Notes: generated from the letters alone by a model not told the origin. A DNA stretch of 64,000 bases from Desulfobulbus rhabdoformis (GCF_016919065.1 NZ_JAFFQA010000006.1:1-64000); one strand, 5' to 3'; shown: positions 27,559-37,107, counted from the first letter of the stretch. A program made the numbers and translations.

Positions 27559-28177
27559 AGCATTCTCCTGAAATGGTGGTTGATGAAATAAGGGGATCCT
27601 TTGGGCAAAATCCCTGTCAGATTTAAATGGGGTAGCGTTGCAGGCGCAGAATAAGCCCTCCCTGCAATTTGCAGCTACCATAAAAAAGACGAAAGGTAAA
27701 GTCGGAAGGAAAAAGAAGGGTTCCCCTTCAAGGCCGCCACCTTGAAGGGGAGGGGGGAAGCCCGCTCGTTTTCTGAAATAATGCGAGTGGCTATGTATAA
27801 CCATGCATTATCTGTTCCACTCTCAATAGAGAGCTTTCAGGCGCAAAGCGAAGCTAACTCTATAATATTTTGTAAGTTATTGATGTAATCACCTTGGCGA
27901 GAAATAAAACAGGTTGAAGTGAAAATTTATACTGGGATCAATTTGCGCCTAGCCGCACAGGGCTGATGTGGCGAATTGAGTCATTGCTTAGAGATATGGC
28001 GTGTTGCTCCTGAATCATGTGATTTTGTTATTTTTGCCCATGTTTTCAGAAGATTGGTGTTTTACTTGTCAGTAAAAAAGGAGGAAATAGTAATTTCAAC
28101 GAAACTTTGAAAATGTATTTTGGGCTAATTATGATCAGCTAATTTATAACTTTTCTTACAATTACCGTTCGATTTTC

Positions 28178-28206
28178 TTGACAGGGGGTGCAAGGCAGGA
28201 TAGACA
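28178..28206 (+). promoter_or_regulatory. Candidate sigma70-type promoter of the first NrfD module
   Basis: TTGACA (28178-28183), a perfect -35, is followed after exactly 17 bp by TAGACA (28201-28206), a moderate -10. A palindrome lies where the start of transcription would be. Confidence 0.45.
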
Positions 28207-28216
28207 GTAGCGCATT

Positions 28217-28230
28217 GGTAATCGATTACC
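28217..28230. promoter_or_regulatory. 14-bp perfect palindrome, candidate operator
   Basis: GGTAATCGATTACC is an exact palindrome centred on CG, 10 bp downstream of the candidate -10. The position and central CG resemble operators of LacI-type or other dimeric repressors. Which regulator binds is unknown; the MerR gene of this module is one candidate. Confidence 0.5.
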
Positions 28231-28260
28231 CCCTTAAAAAAAGTGCTGGGCTTATCGCCC

Positions 28261-28321
28261 AAAGGAGGTGCTGTCTTGTGATGAGATCATCAAGGTTTGT
28301 ATCCGCCAATACACCTTGATG
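28261..28321 (+). promoter_or_regulatory. Structured leader with a possible 12-residue leader peptide
   Basis: AAAGGAGG at 28261-28268 is an optimal ribosome site. It is followed by GTG (28278) and ATG (28281) in one frame, giving MRSSRFVSANTP and a stop at 28317-28319. A 9-bp stem (CATCAAGGT at 28288-28296, ACCTTGATG at 28313-28321) covers this short frame. No T-run follows. It could be a translated leader or only a remnant. Confidence 0.35.
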
Positions 28322-28459
28322 AGATAATTGCCGTCCCCGATTCCCTGAGTTTGAAGTGCGGTCGCCTCATCCCCACCAATATGCATGGCGATCTTACTTG
28401 CACTCGGAGATTGCGGAAGATGTCAAGACTGCCCCAGGTATGGGGCTAGGAGAAGAAAA

Positions 28460-28576
28460 ATGGAAGCCATAGTATTTTTCGTTGTCTGGTTGGGTGGTGC
28501 TGTTCTCCATACACTGTTCGATCTGAGAATCAAACCGGTTCTTCAGGCGGTCAGAGAAGAGAGTGACTTACCCTGA
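28460..28576 (+). CDS. Small membrane protein upstream of NrfD
   Basis: The gene encodes 38 residues. The ATG at 28460 follows AGGAGA by 6 bp, a good ribosome site; an earlier in-frame ATG at 28385 lacks one. The product is one membrane helix (AIVFFVVWLGGAVLHTLF) followed by a short charged tail. It resembles the tiny accessory subunits of membrane oxidoreductases, but I do not recognise the family. A second small membrane gene (35649-35882) occupies the same place before the other NrfD gene. A mobile repeat (copy D) separates it from its NrfD gene. Confidence 0.55.
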   Translation: MEAIVFFVVWLGGAVLHTLFDLRIKPVLQAVREESDLP

Positions 28577-28592
28577 TACCCTTGAATCTGTG

Positions 28593-28751
28593 GGGTGTCT
28601 TGAATAATTAGATTTTTCAATCAAGGCCAAGGATTGCGCAAAATTTTACCGCAGGCATATATGTGATATTCCGAGGATAAAATTTTAAGCCTGACGAGGT
28701 AAGCGCCAGACTCCGGGGGATTGGAAGAAAAAGCAATTATTCAAGATTCCC
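28593..28751 (+). repeat. Palindromic mobile repeat, copy D
   Basis: The copy is 159 bp with the same ends as B and C and an extra central segment (GAGGTAAGCGCCAGACTCCG). Exact 4-bp repeats TGTG flank it (28589-28592, 28752-28755). It lies between the small membrane gene and the NrfD gene, and may have split an operon. Confidence 0.9.
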
Positions 28752-28848
28752 TGTGAGTATTCGCCGTCACAGATTCTGGTAAGAATCTTTAAACGTTTAT
28801 CGAACAGCAAGCGGCTCTATGCCGTTTTGCACTGGAGGAAGCGCTATC

Positions 28849-30042
28849 ATGGAGAATATAGCAGCTAAAGTGTTGCCCCAAGAAGGAGGGCTTGAAGGAA
28901 GTCGCTCCGGTATATACGACAAAACCATTGGCCTTTTAGGGCTGATAACACTTGTTGGTGTAGGATTTGGAGTACACGCATTTATAGCGGGGCATGAACA
29001 TGTGTACGGGGTAACCCGTGAGGTCCCCTGGGGGCTCATGCTTGCCGCATATGTCTTTTTCGTTGTCACCTCGACCGGACTCTGTCTGGTCAGTTCCATC
29101 GGCCATGTTTTTGGTTATGAGTCGTTTAAACCCATTGCTAAACGTTCTGTTTATCTGGCTATTTCGACAATTGTCGCCGGATTTCTCGTCATTGCCTTCG
29201 AGATTGAAAATCCCTGGCGCATGGCTGTTTACAATGTCATTTCCCCGAATCTGACCTCAAATATTTGGTGGATGGGGACACTGTATGGCGCCTACCTCTT
29301 TTGCATGCTCATAGAGTTTGCCCTGCTCCAGGCCGGAAAACACAAAATTGCCGGTATGTGTGGTCTGCTGGGGGTAGTCGCCGGTGTTGCCGCCCATTCC
29401 AACCTGGGGGCGGTTTTTGGACTGCTCAATGGCCGCGAGTTCTGGCATGGCCCCTATATGCCCATTTATTTCATCACCTCCGCCATGATGTCCGGTTGCG
29501 CTACAGTCATCTTTTTTCACTGGCTCGGCTATAAAATTAATGGCTGGAAAATGAGCGATAAACTTCAGGAATCCCTACGCTCCGTAGCCAAACTTGGAGC
29601 TTTGCTCTATCTGGTCATCATGTTTTTTACCACCTGGAAACTGATTTCCGGTATTGCTGGCCATCCTCCGGGAAAATATGAAGCTATCATGTCGCTTGTC
29701 TCCGGTCCCTATGCCAAGAATTTCTGGATTGGTGAAGTTGGCCTCGGTCTGGCGCTGCCATTTCTGATCATTCTTGCCGTGCGCGCAAAAAACCTGACAG
29801 CCATGGCAATTGGTTCCCTTGCCTCCATTATCGGAATCTTTGTCATGCGTTACGACCTGGTTATTGTGGGACAGATTATCCCTGGTTTTCACAAAATGGA
29901 CATCGTGGACCTGCCCCATATTCTTCCGTACTCTCCCACCTTGCATGAGTGGGTGATCACTCTGTCTGGCTTTGCCTTCTGCGGTATTTTGTTCATGATG
30001 GGCGAGCGGTTGTTTCGCGGCCATCTGTCTGAAGATCATTAA
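28849..30042 (+). CDS. NrfD/PsrC-family membrane quinol subunit (first copy)
   Basis: The product has 397 residues from the ATG at 28849, which follows GGAGGA by 8 bp; an ATG ten codons earlier lacks a ribosome site. About ten hydrophobic helices are visible, as in the NrfD/PsrC/DsrP family. These integral subunits exchange electrons with menaquinol and pass them to a periplasmic iron-sulfur protein, sometimes moving protons. Conserved blocks shared with the second copy are GHEHVYGVTREVPWGL, VTSTGLCL, IENPWRMAVYN and NLTSNIWWMGTLYGA. The two differ more toward the C-terminus. The ferredoxin and hexaheme cytochrome that could form its complex lie about 3.4 kb downstream. A MerR gene follows 81 bp after the stop. 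Confidence 0.9.
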   Translation: MENIAAKVLPQEGGLEGSRSGIYDKTIGLLGLITLVGVGFGVHAFIAGHEHVYGVTREVPWGLMLAAYVFFVVTSTGLCLVSSIGHVFGYESFKPIAKRSVYLAISTIVAGFLVIAFEIENPWRMAVYNVISPNLTSNIWWMGTLYGAYLFCMLIEFALLQAGKHKIAGMCGLLGVVAGVAAHSNLGAVFGLLNGREFWHGPYMPIYFITSAMMSGCATVIFFHWLGYKINGWKMSDKLQESLRSVAKLGALLYLVIMFFTTWKLISGIAGHPPGKYEAIMSLVSGPYAKNFWIGEVGLGLALPFLIILAVRAKNLTAMAIGSLASIIGIFVMRYDLVIVGQIIPGFHKMDIVDLPHILPYSPTLHEWVITLSGFAFCGILFMMGERLFRGHLSEDH

Positions 30043-30123
30043 TGATATCCGTGTCGCACAGCAGGGGGACTCTTCAAGGTGCAGGCCTCCTGTTCCGGCA
30101 CCCCGTTGAGACAGGAGGCCGGT

Positions 30124-30567
30124 ATGGCAAGAAAGAAAACCGAGATTCAGGTAATTCGCTCCGATGTGCCCATATACCCTATCGGAGTTGCCGCTAAATT
30201 GGTCAATGTTCACCCGAGAACTCTGCGAATTTATGAGCAGGAAGGATTGATCCAGCCCGCTATGATAGGGAATCGGCGAATGTTTTCAGCCGATGATATT
30301 CAATGGATAACATGTCTGCGAACGTTTATTCACGAAGAGGGGATTTCCATTCCAGGGCTGAAAAAGCTTCTGGAATACATTCCCTGCTGGGAAGTGGCTG
30401 ACTGCCCGCATGATGTGTGTTCCCAATGCTCAGCTCGGGTCGATCGCTGCGTCCCCAAGACACTGCATAGGGTAGGGGATGAAGAGGCTCGCATCGAGGC
30501 TAAGAACAGTGATGTTGCCAAACGCAAGAAGGCCGCGATCAAAAAAAAGCACCGATCCTCTGGCTGA
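30124..30567 (+). CDS. MerR-family regulator with cysteine-rich C-terminus (first copy)
   Basis: The product has 147 residues from the ATG at 30124, 6 bp after AGGAGG. Residues about 16-85 form a MerR/HspR-type winged helix: YPIGVAAKLVNVHPRTLRIYEQEGLI, then MFSADDIQWI. A helix (ISIPGLKKLLEYI) leads to PCWEVADCP, a cysteine motif C-x5-C-x4-C-x2-C with a fifth cysteine, then a basic lysine-rich tail. The second MerR copy shares PCW, the C-x5-C-x7-C spacing and the DNA-binding part. The cysteines could bind iron-sulfur, zinc or respond to redox state (inference). It probably controls its NrfD operon. It is convergent with the sigma54 regulator gene. Confidence 0.88.
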   Translation: MARKKTEIQVIRSDVPIYPIGVAAKLVNVHPRTLRIYEQEGLIQPAMIGNRRMFSADDIQWITCLRTFIHEEGISIPGLKKLLEYIPCWEVADCPHDVCSQCSARVDRCVPKTLHRVGDEEARIEAKNSDVAKRKKAAIKKKHRSSG

Positions 30568-30670
30568 AAGAGAGACGAGACCAACAAAAAGAAATTTTTG
30601 TTGGGGTTGTTTAATAGAGAGCTTTCAGCAGAGTGCTGCCGCAGCCAGAGGAACGCGCAAGCAAGGCAAA

Positions 30671-30701
30671 AGGGCGCTGAGGGGGGCACCTTCAGCGCCC
30701 T
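30671..30701. terminator. Bidirectional intrinsic terminator
   Basis: AGGGCGCTGA (30671-30680) and TCAGCGCCCT (30692-30701) form a perfect 10-bp stem. On the minus strand TTTT follows; on the plus strand TTGTTGTT follows. It lies between the converging merR and sigma54-regulator genes. Confidence 0.82.
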
Positions 30702-30720
30702 TGTTGTTCGACATGACGGA

Positions 30721-33111
30721 TTAACTGGCGATTGCAGCCGGATTGACGAGTTGATACCGCTCGATTTTTCGGCGAAGCGTATCCTTGGAAATCCCCAGTT
30801 CCCGGCAGGTGGCCATCTTACGCCATTTATTTCGATCAAGACTGAGGAGAATAGCCTGTTTTTCGATTTCTTCCAGGCTCTGCGGACCTGCCTGCCCGGA
30901 GCAAATTCCTTGGTCATCGAGTCCAGTAACAAAGGGTTCAGGAAGGTGTTGGGGCTGAATATAGCCGCCTTCACAGAGGATAAAGGAGTACTCTACAATA
31001 TTTTCTAGTTCGCGAATGTTGCCGGGAAAATCGTAGCGCATCAAGAGAGAGAGTGCGCTGCTTGAGATCCCAACGATATCTTTTCCCTGTTGGGCCGCAT
31101 ATTTTTTTATAAAATGCTCAATGAGCAGGGGGATATCCTCCTTGCGGTCTTTAAGCGGTGGCAGGCTGATCTTAACCACATTCAGCCGATAGAAGAGATC
31201 GTCGCGAAAACTTCCCTCCTTGACCAGCGCCTGCAGGTCCCTATTTGTGGCGGTGATAATGCGCACATCGGCTTTCACCGGCTCATTTGAGCCCAAGGGC
31301 TCATAGACCTTCTCCTGGAGAACCCGCAATAGTTTAACCTGAACACTTCCGGGAATATCTCCAATTTCATCAAGAAAAAGCGTGCCGCCTTCTGCAGCGG
31401 CAAACCGCCCCTGCCTGTCTTTACGGGCATCGGTAAAAGCCCCGGCTTTGTAGCCAAAAAGTTCCGATTCAAGCAGGGTTTCGGGCAGGGCGGCGCAGTT
31501 GACAACCACAAAGGGTTTCTCCTTACGCTCACTGGCATTGTATAAGGCCCGTGCGACCAGTTCCTTACCTGTGCCGCTTTCACCGAGAATAAGGACCGTA
31601 CTCGGGCTGCGTGCAATATCGGGCATGATGGAAAAAAGACGCTGCATGGCGACCGACTTCGAGATGATCGCATCAAAGTTGTATTTCTGATGCAGCTGCT
31701 GCCGCAGGGTCGTGATAGTGGTAAGATCGCGAAAAGTTTCCACGCCGCCAATTATATTCCCTTCGTGGTCGGTTAAAGGGGCGGCACTGATGCTGATGGG
31801 CACCTTACTGCCTTGAACATCACGAATAGTGATGGAGCGATTAGCTACGGGCGTCCCCTTGTACAAGCTCTCAGCGATAGCGCAATTTTTACCGCAAATG
31901 GAGGAGTGGAAAATATCCGAGCAGGATTTACCCATGGCGTCTTCCCGCGCCCAGCCTGTGATTTCCTCGGCAGCCCGATTGAAGGAGGTAATGCACCAGT
32001 TGCGATCAACAGTGAACACCCCATCGGCAATGGAATCAAGGATCAGGCTTTCTCGAATAGAGGAGGTGTTGTCACGAAAAGTTTCAATCCCACCGATAAT
32101 ATTGCCGAAATCGTCAAAGAGCGGTGCTGAGCTGATGGTGACCGGAATCGAGTCCCCATCTTTATTTTTGATAAAAATCGACTGATCCACATACATGGAG
32201 TTGCTGTCGATAGCCTTCAAGAGCATGCAGTCATCGCCACACAATGAGGAATGAAATATTTCACTGCAGGGCTTGCCAAGCACCTCCTCCTGTTTCCAGC
32301 CGGTGATTGACTCAGCAGCTCGGTTAAACGATGTGATTATTCGATTGCGATCAATGGTGAAAACCCCATCGGCAACCGAGGAGAGAATCAGGGCATTATT
32401 GAGACTGTCTGTACAGTCATGGAAGGTCTGCACCCCTCCAATGACGCTCCCTTTAAGGTCATACAGAGGATTTGATGTCAATGAGAGAGGAAAGAACCGG
32501 CCTTGTTTATTGGTCATAAAGACGGTTTGGCGGTTGAACGACTGCTCCTGTTCCACCGTCGAGCGAATCAGGCACCCGTTTTCGCAGAGCTCAGCTGGAA
32601 AGACTTCCTGGCATTTTTTCCCGAGTACATTTTCTGCGCTCCAACCGGTGATCTGCTCGGCTGATTTATTAAAAGATATGATCTCCAGATCCCTGTTGAC
32701 CGTGAGTACCCCCTCCGCCAGCGAGTCCAGGAGTAATTGATTATAAAGGGGGGCGTTGTTTTCATCAATACTCACCAGAGCACAGGTAACAGCACCTTTG
32801 GGGCCGTAAATTGGGGTAATGGTCGCGAGCACCTCAATCGGGGTTGCGTTGGTATCTGGTAAGGAGAGTAGGGCGGGCAGGGTGTGCGCATCTTCCCACT
32901 GCTGCTGATCAAACAACTCTGAAATCTGGGCGACCTTCTCTTGAAAGTGCAGTATGTGCTCAAGCGGCACCTCCAAAAGTTCGGAGGAGCTACGAGCGGT
33001 CAGCCCCTCGGCGTTTTTATTGATGCCCTTGATCCGGCCGTAGGTATCAATGCAAATAAGGGAGAGTGCATTGTGGAACATTGTGGGGATTTGCGGAATA
33101 TTTGAAGTCAT
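30721..33111 (-). CDS. Sigma54-dependent regulator with tandem PAS domains
   Basis: From the ATG at 33111 the product has 796 residues; a TTG 13 codons upstream (33150) is possible. Four PAS domains fill about residues 10-460. The last three share a cysteine pattern (KxC.xxF followed by a C-x3-C pair, as in SLCGDDC and SICGKNC), which may hold a metal or sense redox. The AAA domain has GESGTGKE (Walker A), GAFTDA in place of the usual GAFTGA loop that touches sigma54, and [11 protein letters not shown] (Walker B). The C-terminus has a Fis-type helix-turn-helix ([18 protein letters not shown]). The gene is divergent from the ferredoxin-cytochrome genes and probably activates them, or the NrfD modules, on a redox or energy signal (inference). 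Confidence 0.92.
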   Translation of the reverse strand: MTSNIPQIPTMFHNALSLICIDTYGRIKGINKNAEGLTARSSSELLEVPLEHILHFQEKVAQISELFDQQQWEDAHTLPALLSLPDTNATPIEVLATITPIYGPKGAVTCALVSIDENNAPLYNQLLLDSLAEGVLTVNRDLEIISFNKSAEQITGWSAENVLGKKCQEVFPAELCENGCLIRSTVEQEQSFNRQTVFMTNKQGRFFPLSLTSNPLYDLKGSVIGGVQTFHDCTDSLNNALILSSVADGVFTIDRNRIITSFNRAAESITGWKQEEVLGKPCSEIFHSSLCGDDCMLLKAIDSNSMYVDQSIFIKNKDGDSIPVTISSAPLFDDFGNIIGGIETFRDNTSSIRESLILDSIADGVFTVDRNWCITSFNRAAEEITGWAREDAMGKSCSDIFHSSICGKNCAIAESLYKGTPVANRSITIRDVQGSKVPISISAAPLTDHEGNIIGGVETFRDLTTITTLRQQLHQKYNFDAIISKSVAMQRLFSIMPDIARSPSTVLILGESGTGKELVARALYNASERKEKPFVVVNCAALPETLLESELFGYKAGAFTDARKDRQGRFAAAEGGTLFLDEIGDIPGSVQVKLLRVLQEKVYEPLGSNEPVKADVRIITATNRDLQALVKEGSFRDDLFYRLNVVKISLPPLKDRKEDIPLLIEHFIKKYAAQQGKDIVGISSSALSLLMRYDFPGNIRELENIVEYSFILCEGGYIQPQHLPEPFVTGLDDQGICSGQAGPQSLEEIEKQAILLSLDRNKWRKMATCRELGISKDTLRRKIERYQLVNPAAIAS

Positions 33112-33439
33112 CGCACCTGCACTTGAAAAAGGGCTAAAGTATTCACTCAATTGGACGGGCTGACAAAACTCTTCCCAAGGACCTGAAGGCTGAGAATGAG
33201 AACGGGTCTCTTCAATAGGTAACCATTATCGCCGACATGGGAAGAGGGCAAAAAGTACTGTTACTATACCATATATTTGAAAACTTGCTCTTCTCATGGT
33301 TTTGGGTTATGTTCGCTTGTTGCATTTTTGAATTAATGAGGAGCTATTCATTCTCGGCTGCCTTTTCTCATGCCATAACAACACATTGTAGCACTCGGTG
33401 CCGATGTCGTCTTCGTTACTATTATTCTGAGGGTGTGGA

Positions 33440-34195
33440 ATGAACATTAATGAGTTGGAAAAGTTAAACAATGAAGGGGTGGAGCATCTGCCATCGCTGG
33501 AGCGCCGAACCTTTTTACGTGCCGGACTCGCCATCACCGGTTTGTTTATGGGTGGGACGATTCTGTCACTGACCTCTGCCCGTAATGCGCAAAGTGCCAT
33601 GGGCCCCCTGCCTACCAAAGAGCAGTATCCGTACAGCCCTCATTATAGCATGGTCATGCGCCAGAACCTCTGCATCGACTGTGAACGCTGCATGGAGGCC
33701 TGTGTCAAAACCAATCATGTCCCTGAATATGGTTATCGGACCATCATTCTTGAGCGGACTCGTGACATCGCGCCCAAGGAGAAAGAAACTATCTTCATGC
33801 CCGTGCTCTGTAATCAGTGTAACGAGCCTCCCTGTGTTCGTGTCTGTCCGACCGTGGCCACCTATAAGGATAAAACCACGGGCATCGTTATGATGGACAG
33901 CAAAAAATGTATCGGCTGTAAAACCTGTATGGCAGCCTGTCCATATAATGCCCGCTATTTTAATGAAGAAATTCGAGCTGTTGACAAGTGTAACTTCTGC
34001 TTTGACACTCGACTCTCCAAAGGGATGAAAGATACTGCCTGTGTCGAGGCCTGTCCGGCCCATGTTCGTGTCTTTGGGGACCTCAGCGATCCGGAAAGTG
34101 AAGTGTATCAACTGATCCACAAACCCGAGACCACGGTCTGGGTACTGCGTCCAGAGACGGGCGCTCTGCCTAATGTCTTTTACATGAACGCTTAA
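33440..34195 (+). CDS. Tat-exported ferredoxin subunit with four 4Fe-4S clusters
   Basis: The product has 251 residues. A twin-arginine signal opens it (residues 21-27, ERRTFLR, then a hydrophobic stretch ending ARNAQSAMG), so it is folded before export to the periplasm. Four cysteine clusters follow: CIDCERCMEAC, CNQCNEPPCVRVCP, CIGCKTCMAACP and CNFC...CVEACP, the arrangement of NrfC/DsrO/HybA electron-transfer subunits. It passes electrons between an NrfD-type membrane subunit and another periplasmic redox protein. GAGGGTG lies before the ATG. The hexaheme cytochrome gene follows 21 bp later and the two are surely co-transcribed. Confidence 0.95.
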   Translation: MNINELEKLNNEGVEHLPSLERRTFLRAGLAITGLFMGGTILSLTSARNAQSAMGPLPTKEQYPYSPHYSMVMRQNLCIDCERCMEACVKTNHVPEYGYRTIILERTRDIAPKEKETIFMPVLCNQCNEPPCVRVCPTVATYKDKTTGIVMMDSKKCIGCKTCMAACPYNARYFNEEIRAVDKCNFCFDTRLSKGMKDTACVEACPAHVRVFGDLSDPESEVYQLIHKPETTVWVLRPETGALPNVFYMNA

Positions 34196-34216
34196 GCCGT
34201 CAAAGGAGAAAGGATT

Positions 34217-34909
34217 ATGAATGCAAAAGAAAATGGATCTGCACTCCTTGGCGCCTTACTTGCGGCAGGAATGTTGTGTTGTGCCAGCGCTCAAGCCACC
34301 GAACCGGCGGTCGATGTCCAGCCCCAGTTCGAATCGTATGGAGACACCAAGGTTATCGCGGTTGAACCGATTCGTGATATGTTCAGCCATAAATCGCACG
34401 TTGTCATCGCCGGTCTGAGCTGTGACAGTTGTCATCCTGATATTTTTGAACGTAAACGTGGGGCAGCCAAAGCCAATGGCGACTACAACATGGCCTCACT
34501 GGAAGAGGGCATGTACTGTGGCGCCTGCCACGACGGTGATATGGCCTTCAATACCACCGGACCGGAGACCTGTAAGGTCTGTCACGGCAGCGATATGAAG
34601 CAGCCTGACGAGGTCATCTTTAATGTTCCCGTAAAAACGGTTATTTTTAACCATAAAGAGCATGTTGAGATGGGGCTTGACTGTTCCAGTTGTCATGACC
34701 AGGCCTTTGAGATGCGTGTTGGAGCCGCTGAAGAGCAGCCTGAGAAATTCACCATGCAGGCGCTCTATGACGGCAAATACTGCGGTCTCTGCCATAATGG
34801 CTCCGACGCCTTTGCCTCCGACACTCGTTGCACCACCTGTCATATCGGCGTGAGTGGTTTTGAACGCCGCTTTGTATCCGAGGCCGAGGAAGACGAACAC
34901 GGCCATTGA
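34217..34909 (+). CDS. Periplasmic hexaheme c-type cytochrome, two c7-like triheme units
   Basis: The product has 230 residues with a signal peptide cleaved after AQA (about residue 27). Six CxxCH heme sites are present: CDSCH, CGACH, CKVCH, CSSCH, CGLCH and CTTCH. They fall into two tandem units of about 80 residues, each starting with F(S/N)HK.HV, where the His before CxxCH sites can be the second axial ligand. This is the layout of the c(7)-type triheme domain. It probably takes electrons from the ferredoxin encoded just upstream and delivers them to other periplasmic cytochromes. AAAGGAGAAAGG precedes the ATG. A strong terminator follows. Confidence 0.93.
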   Translation: MNAKENGSALLGALLAAGMLCCASAQATEPAVDVQPQFESYGDTKVIAVEPIRDMFSHKSHVVIAGLSCDSCHPDIFERKRGAAKANGDYNMASLEEGMYCGACHDGDMAFNTTGPETCKVCHGSDMKQPDEVIFNVPVKTVIFNHKEHVEMGLDCSSCHDQAFEMRVGAAEEQPEKFTMQALYDGKYCGLCHNGSDAFASDTRCTTCHIGVSGFERRFVSEAEEDEHGH

Positions 34910-34925
34910 TCCCTTCGCATTTCTT

Positions 34926-34956
34926 CTTCCGGGGCAGTTTTCTACTGCCCCGGAAG
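34926..34956 (+). terminator. Intrinsic terminator after the cytochrome gene
   Basis: CTTCCGGGGCAG (34926-34937) and CTGCCCCGGAAG (34945-34956) form a perfect 12-bp stem, followed by CTCTTTGCTTCCCCTT. It begins 17 bp after the cytochrome stop. Confidence 0.8.
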
Positions 34957-34965
34957 CTCTTTGCT

Positions 34966-35648
34966 TCCCCTTCTATCTATTGTCAAGAAAACCTGACAGT
35001 CCGTATTTATAGAAGTCGGCTCAACGTTGCTCTTGACTTCGTCCTTGCCCCCTCCTTGTTCATTTTCCTTACTCTTCTCCGGATGTTAGCTCCCGTTTTC
35101 ATCTAGGGTTCCCCAAAAAAACAGCTAAAAACCGTCCTGCCTCTTACCGCTTTTACTATAAGTACTCCTCATGCAAGGCGTATTTTGCGTCCATGCTTCT
35201 GGCGTTAACTCTCAACATCCTAGAATAACAGAATAAATCAACGTGCCTTGGCTTGGCCTAACCAGGAGAGTTCTTTTTCTCATCGCTGCTACTTCCCCTT
35301 TTCATTGCCAGCTTTCAATAGCCCTTCTTTTACGAATAATTGTTGTATTTCGGTAAGATAGCACCTCTTCTCCTGCGATACAAGCAAGAGCGATTTTGGG
35401 CGCATATTGATTCTATGGTCCGTGGCCAATAGGGCGTATTTAGCGTCCTCTGTGTAATTAATCTATCAATAATGATGTTGCTAAAAACCTAAACATCATC
35501 TTTTGCACATGTAAAAATGCACACAACTTCAAAGCGTTGTTCAAGTAACCCTGAAAAAATGGTGGAAATCTACCGCTATGGCACATGGCTTGCGATATTG
35601 AAAGCAAGAAAAATGCTTCAACCAGCGAACAACGAACAGGGGATGACA
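34966..35648. other. Intergenic regulatory region before the second NrfD module
   Basis: About 680 bp without a supported gene. It contains near-identical short direct repeats GGCGTATTTTGCGTCC (near 35179) and GGCGTATTTAGCGTCC (near 35433), with a weaker relative near 35399, and an 8-bp inverted repeat ATGATGTT/AACATCAT at 35472-35479 and 35492-35499. These are candidate regulator sites for the downstream operon. Confidence 0.4.
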
Positions 35649-35882
35649 ATGAATACTTTACCACACAACCAGACCAAGCGTTTAGAGAACGATGGCGGTC
35701 GTTCTCTTGGCACCTGGGTTCGTTCCCACCTGGCCCAAATCGTCGAGTCTTTCTGGTTCTGTCTTACCTTTCTCCTTTTTCTCCTTCTTGGACCGTTTTC
35801 AGCCGTGGTGGTTCTCATCGGCCTGGGGTCCCTGGCAAGCGAAGAAAACAGGGCAAAAATGACTGAGCCGGCACGTTTATAA
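35649..35882 (+). CDS. Small membrane protein upstream of second NrfD
   Basis: The gene encodes 77 residues from the ATG at 35649, 6 bp after AGGGG; longer starts up to 35517 lack ribosome sites. One or two membrane segments (FWFCLTFLLFLLLGPFSAVV) are followed by GLGSLASEENR and a short tail. The family is not recognised. It lies 40 bp before the second NrfD gene, the same position as the small membrane gene before the first one, although the two sequences are not obviously alike. Confidence 0.6.
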   Translation: MNTLPHNQTKRLENDGGRSLGTWVRSHLAQIVESFWFCLTFLLFLLLGPFSAVVVLIGLGSLASEENRAKMTEPARL

Positions 35883-35922
35883 TTTTTTCACACCTATCTG
35901 AACACGCAAGGAGGTACGTATC

Positions 35923-37107
35923 ATGGCAAATGGGTTTTTACTGACAGCAACTGCTGAGCCGGAGGTCGCCAATCCTCTGGTGAAAACTTTGTCCGGTTTG
36001 TTTGGCATTATTCTGGTCGCCGGTGTCTGTGTAGGCTTGGCCGGATTTTTTGTTGGACATGAACACATCTTCAACAATACCCGTGAGGTGCCTTGGGGGC
36101 TACTGATTTCCACCTATGCCTTCTTTGCCATCACTTCCACCGGCCTGTGCCTGCTTGCCGCCATCAGCCATGTCTTTGGTGGCAATAAGCTGGCGCCTCT
36201 TGCCAACCGCATGGTCTGGGTATCCCTGATCACCATTCTCAGTGGTTTTGTCGTCATCGGCATGGAGATCGAAAGCCCTTGGCGAATGGCTATTTACAAC
36301 GTCATCTCTCCTAATATTACCTCTAATATCTGGTGGATGGGTACGCTCTACGGTATGGCCCTTGGATTTATTCTCCTTGAGTTCTGGCTCATCCTCACCC
36401 GCCATTACACCATGGCGCTTGCACTCGGTATCCTTGGTGCCCTGGCCGAAGTCGCCGCCAACACCTGCCTTGGTGGTGTTTTTGCCACACTTGCAGCCCG
36501 TCCCTTCTGGTACGGTGCCCAGTTGCCGGTGTACTTTCTGGCCTGTGCCTTTCTTTCCGGTGCTGCTGCAGCAATCCTCTTTACCCACTACGCCTACGTT
36601 ATTCGCGGCAAAAAGATGGATCAGCACATCTTTGACGGCGTTCAGGCCGCCGGTAAAGTTATGCTCTTGATGCTGATTCTGGTTGCGGTGGCCACTTTCT
36701 GGCGCATGGCCTCCTTCTATGTCGGTGGTGTTGATGACGGCAAACTTGCAGCCAATGCCCTTTACGCTGGCCCGCTCTCCTTTAACTTTTGGGTCCTCGA
36801 GGTTGGTGTCGGCCTGGCTGCACCTGCAGTGCTGATTTTAATCACTCGCTTGAAAAGTGTTGCCGCCATGTCCACCGCCGCTCTCATGGTTCTGGTTGGC
36901 ATGTTTATCTCCCGACTCAATATGGTCACCGGCGGTCAGATCGTTCCTCAGTACCTGGGCTATGATAACCTGCCGACCTACCTCAACTATACCCCGTCCG
37001 GATTTGAGTGGTTGGTTGCGCTGGCCGGTATCGGATTCACCGGTCTTGCCTTTCTGCAGGGAGAGCGCTTTTTCGGAAAAAGCTTCTCTGATCATGAAGC
37101 CCACTAA
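35923..37107 (+). CDS. NrfD/PsrC-family membrane quinol subunit (second copy)
   Basis: The product has 394 residues and AAGGAGG 8 bp before its ATG. It is a clear paralog of the protein encoded at 28849, with shared blocks GHEHIFNNTREVPWGL, ITSTGLCL, IESPWRMAIYN and NITSNIWWMGTLYGM, and about ten membrane helices. As an NrfD subunit it should react with menaquinol and hand electrons to a ferredoxin subunit such as the one at 33440. Having two membrane copies but only one ferredoxin and one cytochrome gene suggests either alternative partners or a complex with two different membrane subunits. A MerR gene follows 68 bp later. Confidence 0.9.
   Translation: MANGFLLTATAEPEVANPLVKTLSGLFGIILVAGVCVGLAGFFVGHEHIFNNTREVPWGLLISTYAFFAITSTGLCLLAAISHVFGGNKLAPLANRMVWVSLITILSGFVVIGMEIESPWRMAIYNVISPNITSNIWWMGTLYGMALGFILLEFWLILTRHYTMALALGILGALAEVAANTCLGGVFATLAARPFWYGAQLPVYFLACAFLSGAAAAILFTHYAYVIRGKKMDQHIFDGVQAAGKVMLLMLILVAVATFWRMASFYVGGVDDGKLAANALYAGPLSFNFWVLEVGVGLAAPAVLILITRLKSVAAMSTAALMVLVGMFISRLNMVTGGQIVPQYLGYDNLPTYLNYTPSGFEWLVALAGIGFTGLAFLQGERFFGKSFSDHEAH

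Larger units (their letters stand above)
27559..28459. other. Divergent regulatory region between ftsH and the first NrfD module
   Basis: About 900 bp without a supported protein gene. The right half carries a candidate promoter (28178-28206), a palindromic operator (28217-28230) and a structured leader with a strong ribosome site (28261-28321). The left half, next to ftsH, contains no clear signal. Confidence 0.5.

Noticed and set aside
27559..27804. N-terminal extension of FtsH
   Set aside because: The 82 extra codons have no family match; the GTG at 27558 has a good ribosome site and puts the first membrane helix at the usual place.
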